Origin: an uncultured Saprospiraceae bacterium
GTDB lineage: Bacteria; Bacteroidota; Bacteroidia; Chitinophagales; Saprospiraceae
NCBI GenBank assembly: GCA_938007965.1
Contig: CALLMH010000103.1
Span: forward strand, 1 to 44,339
DNA: 44,339 nt
Direction of reading: 5' to 3'
Shown piece by piece: positions 1 through 8,435 of the stretch (positions are counted from its first letter, which is position 1; every line of letters starts with the position of its first letter). Position numbers and translations under genes: made by a program. Under the pieces are notes generated by a model. That model was not told the origin of the DNA and ran no database searches. It saw only the letters and a list, made by a program, of their open reading frames with translations.

Positions 1-216
1 CTTATCTCAAGACTTTACCTGACTTTTAACGCTATTGGGATCACATTTTGACTAAACTTGCAAAACTCGCTTACGCTCAGATAGTTGCAAGTTCTTAACG
101 CCAAAATGAAATCCAAATACCTAAGCCAGCTAAGGTCGATTTAATCTCTGCCACAAATTAATGCTCCTTGTAAGTGATATAAATTTAATATTGTCCTTAC
201 TTCTGAATATCCCTAA
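1..216. repeat. 3' part of dispersed intergenic repeat (copy C, right half)
   Basis: The first bases continue a repeat whose left half lies at 44229-44339; bases 1-34 are identical to 44306-44339. The end of this segment, about 133-216, aligns loosely with the ends of the copies near 30179-30255 and 35648-35724: each has a GGTCG/GGCCG/GTGCC-like start, a CAGCAATTT-like block and a final CTTACTTCTGA-like block followed by ATCC. The middle, about 35-130, is not clearly shared. No gene is seen between 1 and 283. Confidence 0.6.
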
Positions 217-283
217 ATAGAGCTTTTTATTGCTTAAGAGTAGTATCATCATTCTAATACTTCATAATTCACCTGACATTACC

Positions 284-1630
284 CTAATTCAATATCTTAT
301 TTACTAATTCTTTCGTATCCAACTCCCCTATTTCATCAACATTAGATACGATATCCAACAATATCTTATCCTGTTCTCGACCCTTTTTCATCGCGTCAGC
401 ATAACTCATCTCTGGCTTAAATGTGACAAGCGAGTATTTAGAATAATACTCTGCATGCTCTTGTTCTAGCTTCATTTCCAATTTCCTCTTTTTTTGAAAA
501 TCTGGATCATTTACTTTGTCTTGCATCTCATGGAAATTATCTATAGCTAAATCCGCTATGGCATTTGCGTTTTCAGCTCGGGCATCTTGATACATTTCAA
601 ATAGTAGGTTCCAATCTGAGTCTCCATATTCGTCTAGCATATCATCGAATACTCTCACGTCTTCGAAGGATGCATTCATCCCCTGACCATAAAAAGGGAC
701 AATGGCGTGCGCCGCATCACCCATGATCAGACTCTTACCATACGCCTGCCATGGATAACACTTAATCGTACCCAATGTACCGACTGGATTCTTCTTATAT
801 TCTTCTATATAATGTGGAATATGTGGTAGCAGATCAGGATAGTACTCTTCAAAGAACGCAGTCAATACTTCTTCTTTATTCAGTGTATTAAATCCAGCTT
901 CTCCTCCATATGGATGAAACATTGTAAGTGTAAAACTACCGTCCATATTCGGTAAGGCGATAATCATAAAAGACCCTCTTGGCCAGATATGAAGTGCATT
1001 TTTTTCTATTCTATATCCACCATTTTCTGCAGGAAGTATACTAAGTTCTTTATATCCGTGCCTTAGGAAATCTTGAGAATAATTGAACAATAGTTCCGTA
1101 GTTCTTGACATCATACTCTTTCGTACTACAGATCCGGCACCATCCGTACCGATCAAGATATCTCCTGTTTCCATCACATCCCATTCGTTGGCTTGGCGGA
1201 ATGTGGCTTTACCGTTTTTAAGATCCACTGACTTACAAGCACTATCAAAGTGAATTTTGATATTATCCAATATCTCCGCTTCATCCAACAAAAGACTATT
1301 GAGACCGCCTCTAGGCACAGAATTAATATAATCTTCAGATCGACCGCTGTAAGGAGATAAAAAAGTCTCTCCCGCTTTTGTGTGTATCATACGCCCGTGC
1401 ATTGGGATACAATATTCAAGTACTTTCTCTTTGAGCCCTACTCTATCTAGTGCCAACAGACCACGCGCCGACAGCGCAAGATTGATAGAGCGACCAGCGG
1501 ACATATCCTCTTTACGCATATCCCCTCGCTTCTCATGAAGACTTACTTCATAACCTCTCTGTGCCATTCTTATTGCCAACAATGTACCGCACAATCCTGC
1601 ACCTACGATTACTATTTTCTTCTTTCCCAT
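284..1630 (-). CDS. kmo: kynurenine 3-monooxygenase
   Basis: FAD-dependent aromatic hydroxylase that converts L-kynurenine to 3-hydroxykynurenine with NADPH and O2. The 448-residue protein opens with a Rossmann dinucleotide site (IVIVGAGLCGTLLAIRMAQR, from residue 6) and an acidic-basic HEKR at the end of the second strand. The second FAD motif, GDAAHAIVPFYGQGMNASFED, begins near residue 305, and the GRSINLALSARG stretch near residue 46 is typical of KMO. Length matches the family, and there is no truncation. It lies 114 nt downstream of kynU on the same strand with no clear promoter of its own, so the two are probably co-transcribed. Assignment is firm; only the physiological end product (NAD synthesis or tryptophan breakdown) is open, because the 3-hydroxyanthranilate dioxygenase gene is not in this window. 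Confidence 0.95.
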   Translation of the reverse strand: MGKKKIVIVGAGLCGTLLAIRMAQRGYEVSLHEKRGDMRKEDMSAGRSINLALSARGLLALDRVGLKEKVLEYCIPMHGRMIHTKAGETFLSPYSGRSEDYINSVPRGGLNSLLLDEAEILDNIKIHFDSACKSVDLKNGKATFRQANEWDVMETGDILIGTDGAGSVVRKSMMSRTTELLFNYSQDFLRHGYKELSILPAENGGYRIEKNALHIWPRGSFMIIALPNMDGSFTLTMFHPYGGEAGFNTLNKEEVLTAFFEEYYPDLLPHIPHYIEEYKKNPVGTLGTIKCYPWQAYGKSLIMGDAAHAIVPFYGQGMNASFEDVRVFDDMLDEYGDSDWNLLFEMYQDARAENANAIADLAIDNFHEMQDKVNDPDFQKKRKLEMKLEQEHAEYYSKYSLVTFKPEMSYADAMKKGREQDKILLDIVSNVDEIGELDTKELVNKILN

Positions 1631-1744
1631 GGTCTTTTTTATATTGTCTATAGTGAAGCCTTCTAGAATTACCCACCAACTATTGAAGCGATTGCGTACA
1701 GTAACGATACACTACGATACTCTCAAATACATCCGATAGTAAGT

Positions 1745-3022
1745 TTAGCTTTTTGCTGGATTTAGTTGCTCTTTTAATAATTCTGAGAAACGATATACAT
1801 CCTCATACGAATTATACAAGGCCGTTGGCGCGATTCGGATGACATCAGGTTCTCTCCAATCGGCTATTACGCCCGATTCGATGATCATATCGAAGAGCGA
1901 CTTATCCGCACTTTCAACTTGGATAGACAGTTGACTACCTCTTTGTGCTTTATCTCTAGGAGTTATAATTTTTATCCTTTCGTCTCTGATCTCATCTATC
2001 AAGTATTCTAAATATCCTGTCAGAGAATCCGCTTTCGTTCTAAGGTTCTTGATTCCTGCCTCTTGGAATATCTCTAGAGATGCCTTGATCGCCGCCATGG
2101 ACAGTATCGGAGGATTACTTAACTGCCATGATTCCACACCAGGTATGGGATCAAATCCGTCCCTCATCTTAAATCTTGTCTCCTTATTATGTCCCCACCA
2201 ACCTGCGAATCTTGGAAGATCCTTATCATGGGCATGACGCTCATGAACGAAGCACCCGCCCAAACTTCCAGGACCAGAATTCATATATTTGTAGCTACAC
2301 CATACTGCGAAGTCAGCTCCAGATTCATGCAACTGCAAATCCACATTGCCCGCCCCATGAGCACAATCAAATCCTACTTTACAGCCTTTGGAGTGTCCCA
2401 ATTCTGTAATTCTCTTCATATCAAAAAACTGTCCCGTATAGTAGTTCGTATTTCCCAACATGATTAGGGCGATTTCATCCCCTTGATTTCGTATTACATC
2501 TTCGATATCCTCTATTCTGATCAATACTTCTCCATCTCTAGCTTTCAACTCAATAAGTCCGTCTTTAGGATCTATTCCGTGAAACTTAAGTTGCGACTCG
2601 ACAGCATACTTATCAGACGGAAAAGCATCATACTCTATCAGTATCTTCTTACGCTTACCCTCAGGTCTATAAAATGAAACCATCATCAAGTGAAGATTAA
2701 CGGACAAGGTATTCATAACTACTACCTCGATAGGTTTCGCTCCTACCACTTCTGCCATCGCTTGGGTCAAGAACTCATGATATGGCATCCAAGGGTTCTT
2801 CGCATGAAAGTGTCCCTCCACTCCATATTTCTGCCAATCTAATAATTCCTGATTTATCGCTTCTTTAGTTGACTTCGGTTGTAATCCTAGGGAATTACCA
2901 CAGAGATAGACAAACGGTGTCCCATCGTCTTGCAAGGGAATATGAAATCGATCTCTAAAATGTCCTAGCGGATCATTCGCATCCATCTCCCGAGCATATT
3001 TAAGGCTATTGATAAAAGTCAA
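1745..3022 (-). CDS. kynU: kynureninase
   Basis: PLP-dependent hydrolase that cleaves kynurenine or 3-hydroxykynurenine to anthranilate or 3-hydroxyanthranilate plus alanine. The 425-residue protein has the family N-terminus with YLCGNSLGLQP near residue 39, the PLP-contacting GFDCAHGAGN near 217, and the Schiff-base lysine in WCSYKYMNSGPGS (K245). The C-terminal REPDVIRIAPTALYNSYEDV block is also characteristic. Full length. It is the promoter-proximal partner of kmo, so the pair converts kynurenine to 3-hydroxyanthranilate. I see no good TAnnTTTG box in the 207 nt upstream. Confidence 0.95.
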   Translation of the reverse strand: MTFINSLKYAREMDANDPLGHFRDRFHIPLQDDGTPFVYLCGNSLGLQPKSTKEAINQELLDWQKYGVEGHFHAKNPWMPYHEFLTQAMAEVVGAKPIEVVVMNTLSVNLHLMMVSFYRPEGKRKKILIEYDAFPSDKYAVESQLKFHGIDPKDGLIELKARDGEVLIRIEDIEDVIRNQGDEIALIMLGNTNYYTGQFFDMKRITELGHSKGCKVGFDCAHGAGNVDLQLHESGADFAVWCSYKYMNSGPGSLGGCFVHERHAHDKDLPRFAGWWGHNKETRFKMRDGFDPIPGVESWQLSNPPILSMAAIKASLEIFQEAGIKNLRTKADSLTGYLEYLIDEIRDERIKIITPRDKAQRGSQLSIQVESADKSLFDMIIESGVIADWREPDVIRIAPTALYNSYEDVYRFSELLKEQLNPAKS

Positions 3023-3229
3023 AATATTAGAATTTAATTGTTGCCAAGATATTACTTTTAGATTAGACCATTTGAAATAGATACTAAAAAGTAATATGGA
3101 TTTGATTACTAATAATCTTGTAGAGACTTTAAGTAATATTTCATGGAAGGTTTATCATTGAAGATTAGAGGAATCAGTACTTTCTTGTCATTCATAACTA
3201 CATTATGAGGTAAGTATATTTTTATTTCC

Positions 3230-3559
3230 TCAATTTGAAATTCCTACGATTCTCAATCTTTCTGCATTTTCGTAAAAATCTTCACATCTAAAAGACGCTT
3301 CATCATCACACAATAATTTCCCATCACAGTCAAATGGATAACTGATCATATCAGCACAATGATTTCCTAAAAGAAACCACTGTTTATTCCTATATTGGTA
3401 TAATTCTATAAAGAAAGAACAATCAATTTGTTGACCAGTGTAAGCAACCATCTGGTGATTGATTAATACTGATTCTGTACAATCCGCACTTACAGGTTCT
3501 TCTTTAGCGCATCCAACGAGTAGGCAGCTAAATATAGCGATAAGATATATTAATTTCAT
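3230..3559 (-). CDS. small Cys-rich lipoprotein, unknown function
   Basis: Predicted 109-residue secreted lipoprotein. Starting at the ATG at 3559 gives a short basic n-region, a hydrophobic core and a lipobox LLVGC (Cys17) followed by AKEE. An in-frame start 30 nt upstream would only bury the signal peptide, so the inner ATG is preferred. The mature part contains at least six further cysteines, including a cluster in the last third (NHC, FDC, LLC, FRC), which suggests disulfides in the periplasm or at the surface. No domain recognised. The gene stands alone between kynU and the MscS gene. Confidence 0.7.
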   Translation of the reverse strand: MKLIYLIAIFSCLLVGCAKEEPVSADCTESVLINHQMVAYTGQQIDCSFFIELYQYRNKQWFLLGNHCADMISYPFDCDGKLLCDDEASFRCEDFYENAERLRIVGISN

Positions 3560-3793
3560 TTTTTTACTTTTTAGGACGAATTGCTTCAATTAGAAAATGA
3601 GAATCTCGAACAAGACGATTTGGTTATCGTAAAATACTCTCATCAAATCAATCCTGTAATTAGCCTATTGACCAAAGCTAATCAGAATTACCTTTTTATC
3701 CTAGTATTCTTTTCTAATTGTTCTATCGAATTTACAAGGATTCATGTAATAGTTTATTTTCCCATGATCAAAGGACATGTCAAAAACATACTA

Positions 3794-4618
3794 TCAGCCT
3801 CCTATAGGTCCCAGTTCTACACCTTCTGAGTACGCGACTTTTATATTATTCTCCTTGAAGGATTCCTTGATTGCTGAGTATACTTCGAATGTAGCCTCCC
3901 AGTATTGATCAGGTAAGATATATGGCCTTACCGCAATGATAATATTATGGCTATCATATGATTCGATCCCGATTAATGGAGCTGGATCTTGAAGGATATA
4001 ATCCACTGATTTAAGCGCGTTTTCAATCACTCCTTTCACTCTAGGAAAACTTTCCTCGTAGGGCATAGTCACTGATAATTCTATTCTTATCTTTCCTCTG
4101 GTAGAAAAATTCGTGATGATACTATCGGTTACTTGTCCATTGGGTATGATTAAGGTTTTATCCCCTGGTGTCACTAGATTAGTACTGAATATTTCTATAT
4201 TCTTCACCTTACCAAAAGTATCAGATACTTGTACCCAATCACCTACCTTATATGGCTTAAAGAATATGATAGTTAGTCCCGAAGCAAAATTGCCCAAGAA
4301 CCCCTGCAATGCTAGACCAACTGCAAATCCAGCCGCTGCCAACAATCCAAATAAAGCTGAAAATTCAATACCGACGACACTTGCTGCAATCAGGAATACT
4401 AATGCCTTCAGTAACAAATCAATGATAGAGGCCAAAAATTCTTTAATTTCGATCTCTATGCCGGCTTTGTCAAGCGAAAGAGATACGACCTTACTTAATC
4501 GCTTAGCAATCTTCAGTCCTATCCAAATGATGATGACTGATAGAAGAACTTTTGGTACAAATTCTACTGCCCACAATTGGAGTTTATCGAAGTATTCTTT
4601 TATGATTTCGGGGTTCAT
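3794..4618 (-). CDS. MscS-family small-conductance mechanosensitive channel
   Basis: Inner-membrane channel that opens under membrane tension to release solutes in osmotic downshock. With the start at 4618 the protein has 274 residues, close to E. coli MscS (286). Three hydrophobic segments precede the pore helix, which is Gly/Ala-rich (FGLLAAAGFAVGLALQGFLG) and followed by the beta-domain motif FFKPYKVGDWVQV and the PNGQVTDSIITNFS loop. An upstream in-frame ATG at 4654 lies beyond the -7 promoter element at 4639-4646, so it cannot be on that transcript; this fixes the start at MNPEII. The C-terminal GPIGG is short. Confidence 0.93.
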   Translation of the reverse strand: MNPEIIKEYFDKLQLWAVEFVPKVLLSVIIIWIGLKIAKRLSKVVSLSLDKAGIEIEIKEFLASIIDLLLKALVFLIAASVVGIEFSALFGLLAAAGFAVGLALQGFLGNFASGLTIIFFKPYKVGDWVQVSDTFGKVKNIEIFSTNLVTPGDKTLIIPNGQVTDSIITNFSTRGKIRIELSVTMPYEESFPRVKGVIENALKSVDYILQDPAPLIGIESYDSHNIIIAVRPYILPDQYWEATFEVYSAIKESFKENNIKVAYSEGVELGPIGG

Positions 4619-4638
4619 ATTTTTTACATTATTTTGCT

Positions 4639-4669
4639 CAAAAATAAGAATCAATTTCTTCGTAGCAAA
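4639..4669 (-). promoter_or_regulatory. Bacteroidetes-type promoter of the MscS gene
   Basis: Reading the minus strand, TTTG (4669-4666) is separated by 19 nt from TATTTTTG (4646-4639), an exact fit to the TTTG-N19-TAnnTTTG sigma-ABfr pattern. The start codon at 4618 follows 20 nt after the -7 box. Together with the rplS promoter this is the best promoter in the window. Confidence 0.7.
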
Positions 4670-4734
4670 AAGAAATTTTCATTCAAGATTAAAATATTGT
4701 TTAAGAATTAATTATACATTACAAAAAATCGTAA

Positions 4735-4742
4735 TATATTTG
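4735..4742 (+). promoter_or_regulatory. -7 promoter element of the mini-membrane-protein gene
   Basis: TATATTTG matches TAnnTTTG and lies 17 nt before the ATG at 4760. The possible GTG start at 4742 overlaps the box and so would not be transcribed. No convincing -33 TTTG at the usual spacing. Confidence 0.5.
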
Positions 4743-4759
4743 TGACAAAATACATAGTT

Positions 4760-4930
4760 ATGCAAGTACGAACGAATCCACCCAAAGCTAAAACTGTATC
4801 TGTCACTATAATCGCAGTCGCCACTGCAATGGGATTATTTCATTATCAAGGACTTACCGACTATGTTGTATGGTTGTTATTAGGCGCTTACATCTTACTC
4901 TTATTGGGCTCGCTCTATAGAGGCCTGTAA
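4760..4930 (+). CDS. 56-residue two-helix membrane mini-protein
   Basis: Short polar N-terminus (MQVRTNPPKAK) followed by two hydrophobic stretches, about residues 14-27 and 35-52 (ending LLLGAYILLLLGSLYRGL), with a basic C-terminal end; probably an integral inner-membrane mini-protein. Support for it being real: a -7 box 17 nt upstream, a clean start, and neat convergent placement with the next gene, 11 nt between stops. No family recognised. It is divergent from the MscS gene; the two promoters sit within about 100 bp of each other, so shared regulation is possible but not shown. Confidence 0.6.
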   Translation: MQVRTNPPKAKTVSVTIIAVATAMGLFHYQGLTDYVVWLLLGAYILLLLGSLYRGL

Positions 4931-4941
4931 GTAGAGTTACT

Positions 4942-5352
4942 TTACTGAGTAACTTTATAACAGACTGCCGCTCTTAATGCTTCTATCTGATATCCATTTA
5001 CTTCGGAAGTGTCTATTTCAGTATTTTTCAATTTCGCTTTTATGGTAGCACCAGGAAAAATAGATACGGGATATTTACCATTCTGAATGATCCCCTCTAT
5101 CTTAAATGATACCGAGCCGCCTGCAAACTTTCCTTTTTTTGCACGACCTTTTATAGCGACCCCATCGAAAGCGGAAGCATCCAAGAAAGCATACATTTCT
5201 TTAGTAAAAGACTGCACATCTACTTGACTGTCTGTATCATTTAGCTTGATTTTTTTTACTTCTTTGTTGATCACAGTATATTCATCTCCATCAAATCTTA
5301 AGCTTACGAGAATGGCTTCATTCCCTTTGAGTTCTATTCCGCAGATTTTCAT
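4942..5352 (-). CDS. DUF3010-like protein
   Basis: 136-residue soluble protein. The N-terminus MKICGIELKGNEAILVSL and the later ALRAAVCYK segment resemble the DUF3010 family (uncharacterised, small proteins with an RNase H/actin-like beginning). No signal peptide or membrane segment. The KGRAKKGKFAGGSVSFKIEG stretch is conserved in the family as I remember it. Function unknown; the family name is from memory and was not searched. It converges with the mini-membrane-protein gene. Confidence 0.65.
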   Translation of the reverse strand: MKICGIELKGNEAILVSLRFDGDEYTVINKEVKKIKLNDTDSQVDVQSFTKEMYAFLDASAFDGVAIKGRAKKGKFAGGSVSFKIEGIIQNGKYPVSIFPGATIKAKLKNTEIDTSEVNGYQIEALRAAVCYKVTQ

Positions 5353-5534
5353 GTTTTTATTTTTCAGAATGTTAAAAGGTGCATTTTACGATATTTTTTT
5401 CTAGATCCTGCCCCATCTTATGGACAGTTTGATTTCCCTAACCTATTTGTGACGTTGTCCATTTATTCAATCCGAGAATGACAAACTGAATCGCACTCAT
5501 TCAATTATCAATAAATCAATATAAAAATAAACCT

Positions 5535-5542
5535 TACTTTTG
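5535..5542 (+). promoter_or_regulatory. -7 promoter element of rluF
   Basis: TACTTTTG fits TAnnTTTG and lies 25 nt upstream of the TTG start codon at 5568. No TTTG at the expected -33 position. Confidence 0.45.
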
Positions 5543-5567
5543 ACCCTTACAATACAATAACTATAAA

Positions 5568-6302
5568 TTGGAAAACTCCAACGAAAATTCGATCAGCCTC
5601 AACAAGTATATCAGTAATACAGGTATCTGTTCTAGGCGAGCGGCCAACCAACTGATCCAAGATAAAAAAGTAAAACTCAACGGTGTAGTTGCCCAACTCG
5701 GCAATAGAGTTTCGCCAGGTGACAAAGTCACTATAAACGGAAAGCCAATAAAAAGTCCCCCAAAGTCTATCTATATAGCGCTTAACAAGCCTATCGGCAT
5801 CGTATCTACAACCGATAAAAAGGAAAGAAAAAACATCATAGATTTTGTAGGACACAAAGAACGCCTGTTCCCAATCGGCAGACTCGACAAACCATCTCAA
5901 GGACTCATATTTTTGACGAATGATGGTGACATAGTGAATAAAATCCTAAGAGCTGGAAACAGCCACGAGAAAGAATATGTAGTTCGTGTAGATAAAATTA
6001 TCGATCAAAATTTCGTCAACCAAATGGCAAAAGGGGTGCCAATCCTAGGCACAGTAACTAAGAGATGCAAGGTATCGAAAATCAATAAAACAGTATTCAA
6101 AATCACCCTCACTCAAGGCCTCAATAGACAGATCCGTAGAATGTGCGAGCACCTAGGATATGATGTAAAGACCCTCAAACGAACCCGTATTATGAATGTA
6201 GAACTCGGTAATCTTAAAGTCGGAGAATGGAGATATCTTACTAAAAATGAGATAAGAGAAATAAATTCTATGGTCGCGGATTCCAGCAAAACAGCAGAGT
6301 AA
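5568..6302 (+). CDS. rluF: 23S rRNA pseudouridine synthase RluF
   Basis: Isomerises a uridine in 23S rRNA (U2604 in E. coli; E. coli RluF can also act on tRNA-Tyr). The 244-residue protein has an N-terminal S4 RNA-binding domain (LNKYISNTGICSRRAANQLI, about residues 11-30), the catalytic GRLDKPSQGLIFLTNDGD (Asp near residue 106), and the RluF-specific run KILRAGNSHEKEYVV plus GLNRQIRRMCEHLGY. These blocks match E. coli RluF almost word for word, which separates it from RsuA/RluB/RluE. The start is TTG: no in-frame ATG lies between the -7 box and the S4 domain. It lacks the basic tail of E. coli RluF. Confidence 0.93.
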   Translation: MENSNENSISLNKYISNTGICSRRAANQLIQDKKVKLNGVVAQLGNRVSPGDKVTINGKPIKSPPKSIYIALNKPIGIVSTTDKKERKNIIDFVGHKERLFPIGRLDKPSQGLIFLTNDGDIVNKILRAGNSHEKEYVVRVDKIIDQNFVNQMAKGVPILGTVTKRCKVSKINKTVFKITLTQGLNRQIRRMCEHLGYDVKTLKRTRIMNVELGNLKVGEWRYLTKNEIREINSMVADSSKTAE

Positions 6303-6415
6303 GTGCTATCAATTTTAATTCTATTTCAATTATATAGTTAAGTTGTTAGGAAACTAGCTTATGAGATTCTATTTTTAATTTTTATTTCAAAGCCGATGAA
6401 TAAAACAAAGCACTT

Positions 6416-8038
6416 ATGAGATCTGGATTTCTGTTATTCTCACTAATTATCATTGCAGCATTAATTGCTGGCGGATTTTTTCTTTCTACAAGTTTCTATT
6501 GGATCTTAGCTGGAGTTGCCCCATTCATCCTATTGGGCTGGTATGATATGCTACAAACAAAACATGCCATAGCTAGAAACTTTCCACTCGTCGGTAGATC
6601 TCGGTATATCGCCGAATGGTTGAGACCCAAACTTTACCAGTACTTTATTGAGCCAGATACAGAGGGCGCACCGATTCCAAGGATTTTCCGATCTACAATC
6701 TACCAACGCTCAAAAAAAGTGACCGATACTACACCGTTCGGAACGCAACTCGATGTATATGCCGAAGGCTATGAGTGGATGAATCACAGTATCGCTGCAT
6801 TGGACAGCCATGCACTTGATAACAACCCTAAGGTTCGGGTAGGTGGCGCAGATTGTAAAAAGCCTTATGACTTATCTCTGCTCAATGTCTCGGCTATGAG
6901 CTATGGCTCTCTGAGTGCGAATGCTATTATGGCTCTAAACGGAGGCGCCGCTATTGGAGGATTCGCCCACAATACAGGCGAAGGAGGAATATCTGAACAT
7001 CATATGAAATTTGGAGGTGATCTCATCTACCAAATCGGTACTGGATATTTCGGTTGTCGATCAGATGACGGAGGTTTCTCAGCAGAAAATTATAAAAAGA
7101 CAATCGCCAAAGCCAATGTAAAGATGGTAGAGGTAAAACTGAGTCAAGGTGCAAAACCCGGTCACGGCGGAATCCTACCTGCAAAAAAGGTAACGCCTGA
7201 AATCGCAGAAATACGAAATGTAAAGATCGGCGAAGATGTATTGTCTCCCCCATTTCATAAAGAATTTGATTCGCCGATCGGCTTACTAAAATTCATCAAA
7301 AAACTAAGAGATTTATCTGACGGTCTACCTGTAGGGTTTAAGTTATGTGTAGGGAATAGGTTTGAGTTTATCGCCATCTGTAAGGCTATGCTCGAAACAG
7401 GCATCAAACCAGATTTCATCGCCGTAGATGGAGGCGAAGGCGGTACAGGTGCCGCACCAATAGAATTTTCCAACAGTGTAGGTATGCCTTATAGAGAAGG
7501 ATTAGCCATTGTCTATGATACATTAGATGGATTCGATCTCAAAAAAGACATAAAAATCATCGCATCAGGTAAGATTATGTCTGGATTTCATATGATGAGG
7601 GCCATCGCCATAGGAGCTGATGCATGTTATTCGGCAAGAGCCATGATGATGTCATTAGGCTGCATACAAGCACTAGAGTGCAATACGAATACGTGCCCTG
7701 TAGGTGTAGCTACACAAGACAAAGCACTGATGAAAGGTCTAGTCGTAGAAGATAAGAAAACTAGAGTGGCAAACTATCATCAGCAAACTGTGAAGGCATT
7801 CGTAGAATTGATGGGAGCGGCGGGTATAACTGATCCAGCCGATATAAGCCGATACCATATCAACCGTCGGATCATTATGAACCGACATGAAACCTACGAA
7901 GATGTGTACCCATATATTCCCGAAGGCGCACTTCTGAATGCAGAAAATGTTCCAGAATCTTGGCGCAGAGATATGGGTATGGCTAGCGCTGATAGTTTCA
8001 CTCCTAGATTCAAATCTGTCTTCGCTGACAATGATTAG
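6416..8038 (+). CDS. FMN-binding glutamate synthase family protein, membrane-anchored
   Basis: 540-residue protein resembling the FMN/iron-sulfur domain of glutamate synthase without the amidotransferase domain. Residues 1-45 contain two hydrophobic segments (LLFSLIIIAALIAGGFF and SFYWILAGVAPFILLGW). The catalytic barrel carries the GltB-like blocks MSYGSLSANAIMALNGGA, GEGGISEHH, KLSQGAKPGHGG and AVDGGEGGTGAAP. The [3Fe-4S] ligands show as C416-x5-C422-x4-C427 (CIQALECNTNTCPVG), the same spacing as in GltB. Such stand-alone proteins are common in bacteria, but their substrate is unsettled, so I do not name it gltB. It follows rluF by 113 nt. Confidence 0.88.
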   Translation: MRSGFLLFSLIIIAALIAGGFFLSTSFYWILAGVAPFILLGWYDMLQTKHAIARNFPLVGRSRYIAEWLRPKLYQYFIEPDTEGAPIPRIFRSTIYQRSKKVTDTTPFGTQLDVYAEGYEWMNHSIAALDSHALDNNPKVRVGGADCKKPYDLSLLNVSAMSYGSLSANAIMALNGGAAIGGFAHNTGEGGISEHHMKFGGDLIYQIGTGYFGCRSDDGGFSAENYKKTIAKANVKMVEVKLSQGAKPGHGGILPAKKVTPEIAEIRNVKIGEDVLSPPFHKEFDSPIGLLKFIKKLRDLSDGLPVGFKLCVGNRFEFIAICKAMLETGIKPDFIAVDGGEGGTGAAPIEFSNSVGMPYREGLAIVYDTLDGFDLKKDIKIIASGKIMSGFHMMRAIAIGADACYSARAMMMSLGCIQALECNTNTCPVGVATQDKALMKGLVVEDKKTRVANYHQQTVKAFVELMGAAGITDPADISRYHINRRIIMNRHETYEDVYPYIPEGALLNAENVPESWRRDMGMASADSFTPRFKSVFADND

Positions 8039-8435
8039 AGATGAGCCGTAATCTTCATATACTGTTAAATGGATTGTGATTGATGCTTTGATTAAGCTCT
8101 TCACTATATTTTCTTGGTGCTACAAACATCGAGAACTATCCTTCTTCTATCTTCAAGAAAACTCTGTAGCAAATTTTAAAATAATGACACGATAGAATCC
8201 AGAAGTCAACTACCAAATATACACTCTACCCTCTATGGATCAAATTCTACACGATTCCCTTTGATATCAATGAGTCTTACTTAGACATCTGCCAAATGTA
8301 ATTTCCTAGAGGTCAAGTAATCTTATATCCAAATACTAAATCAACTTAAATCTACACCGCTGACAAATAATAAGTATTACATTTGTATTGACTACTTAGG
8401 TAGTGAAATCTGCCACATCAATAAAAATATAATTA
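8039..8435. other. 397-bp intergenic region
   Basis: AT-rich, no open frame of note, no terminator-like hairpin found. It holds only the -7 box of the thiolase gene at 8378-8385. Confidence 0.5.
8378..8385 (+). promoter_or_regulatory. -7 promoter element of the thiolase gene
   Basis: TACATTTG fits TAnnTTTG, 50 nt before the GTG start at 8436. -33 element not seen. Confidence 0.4.

Noticed and set aside
4113-4745. 210-codon open frame on the plus strand across the MscS gene
   Set aside because: Antisense to a clear MscS protein; no family resemblance.
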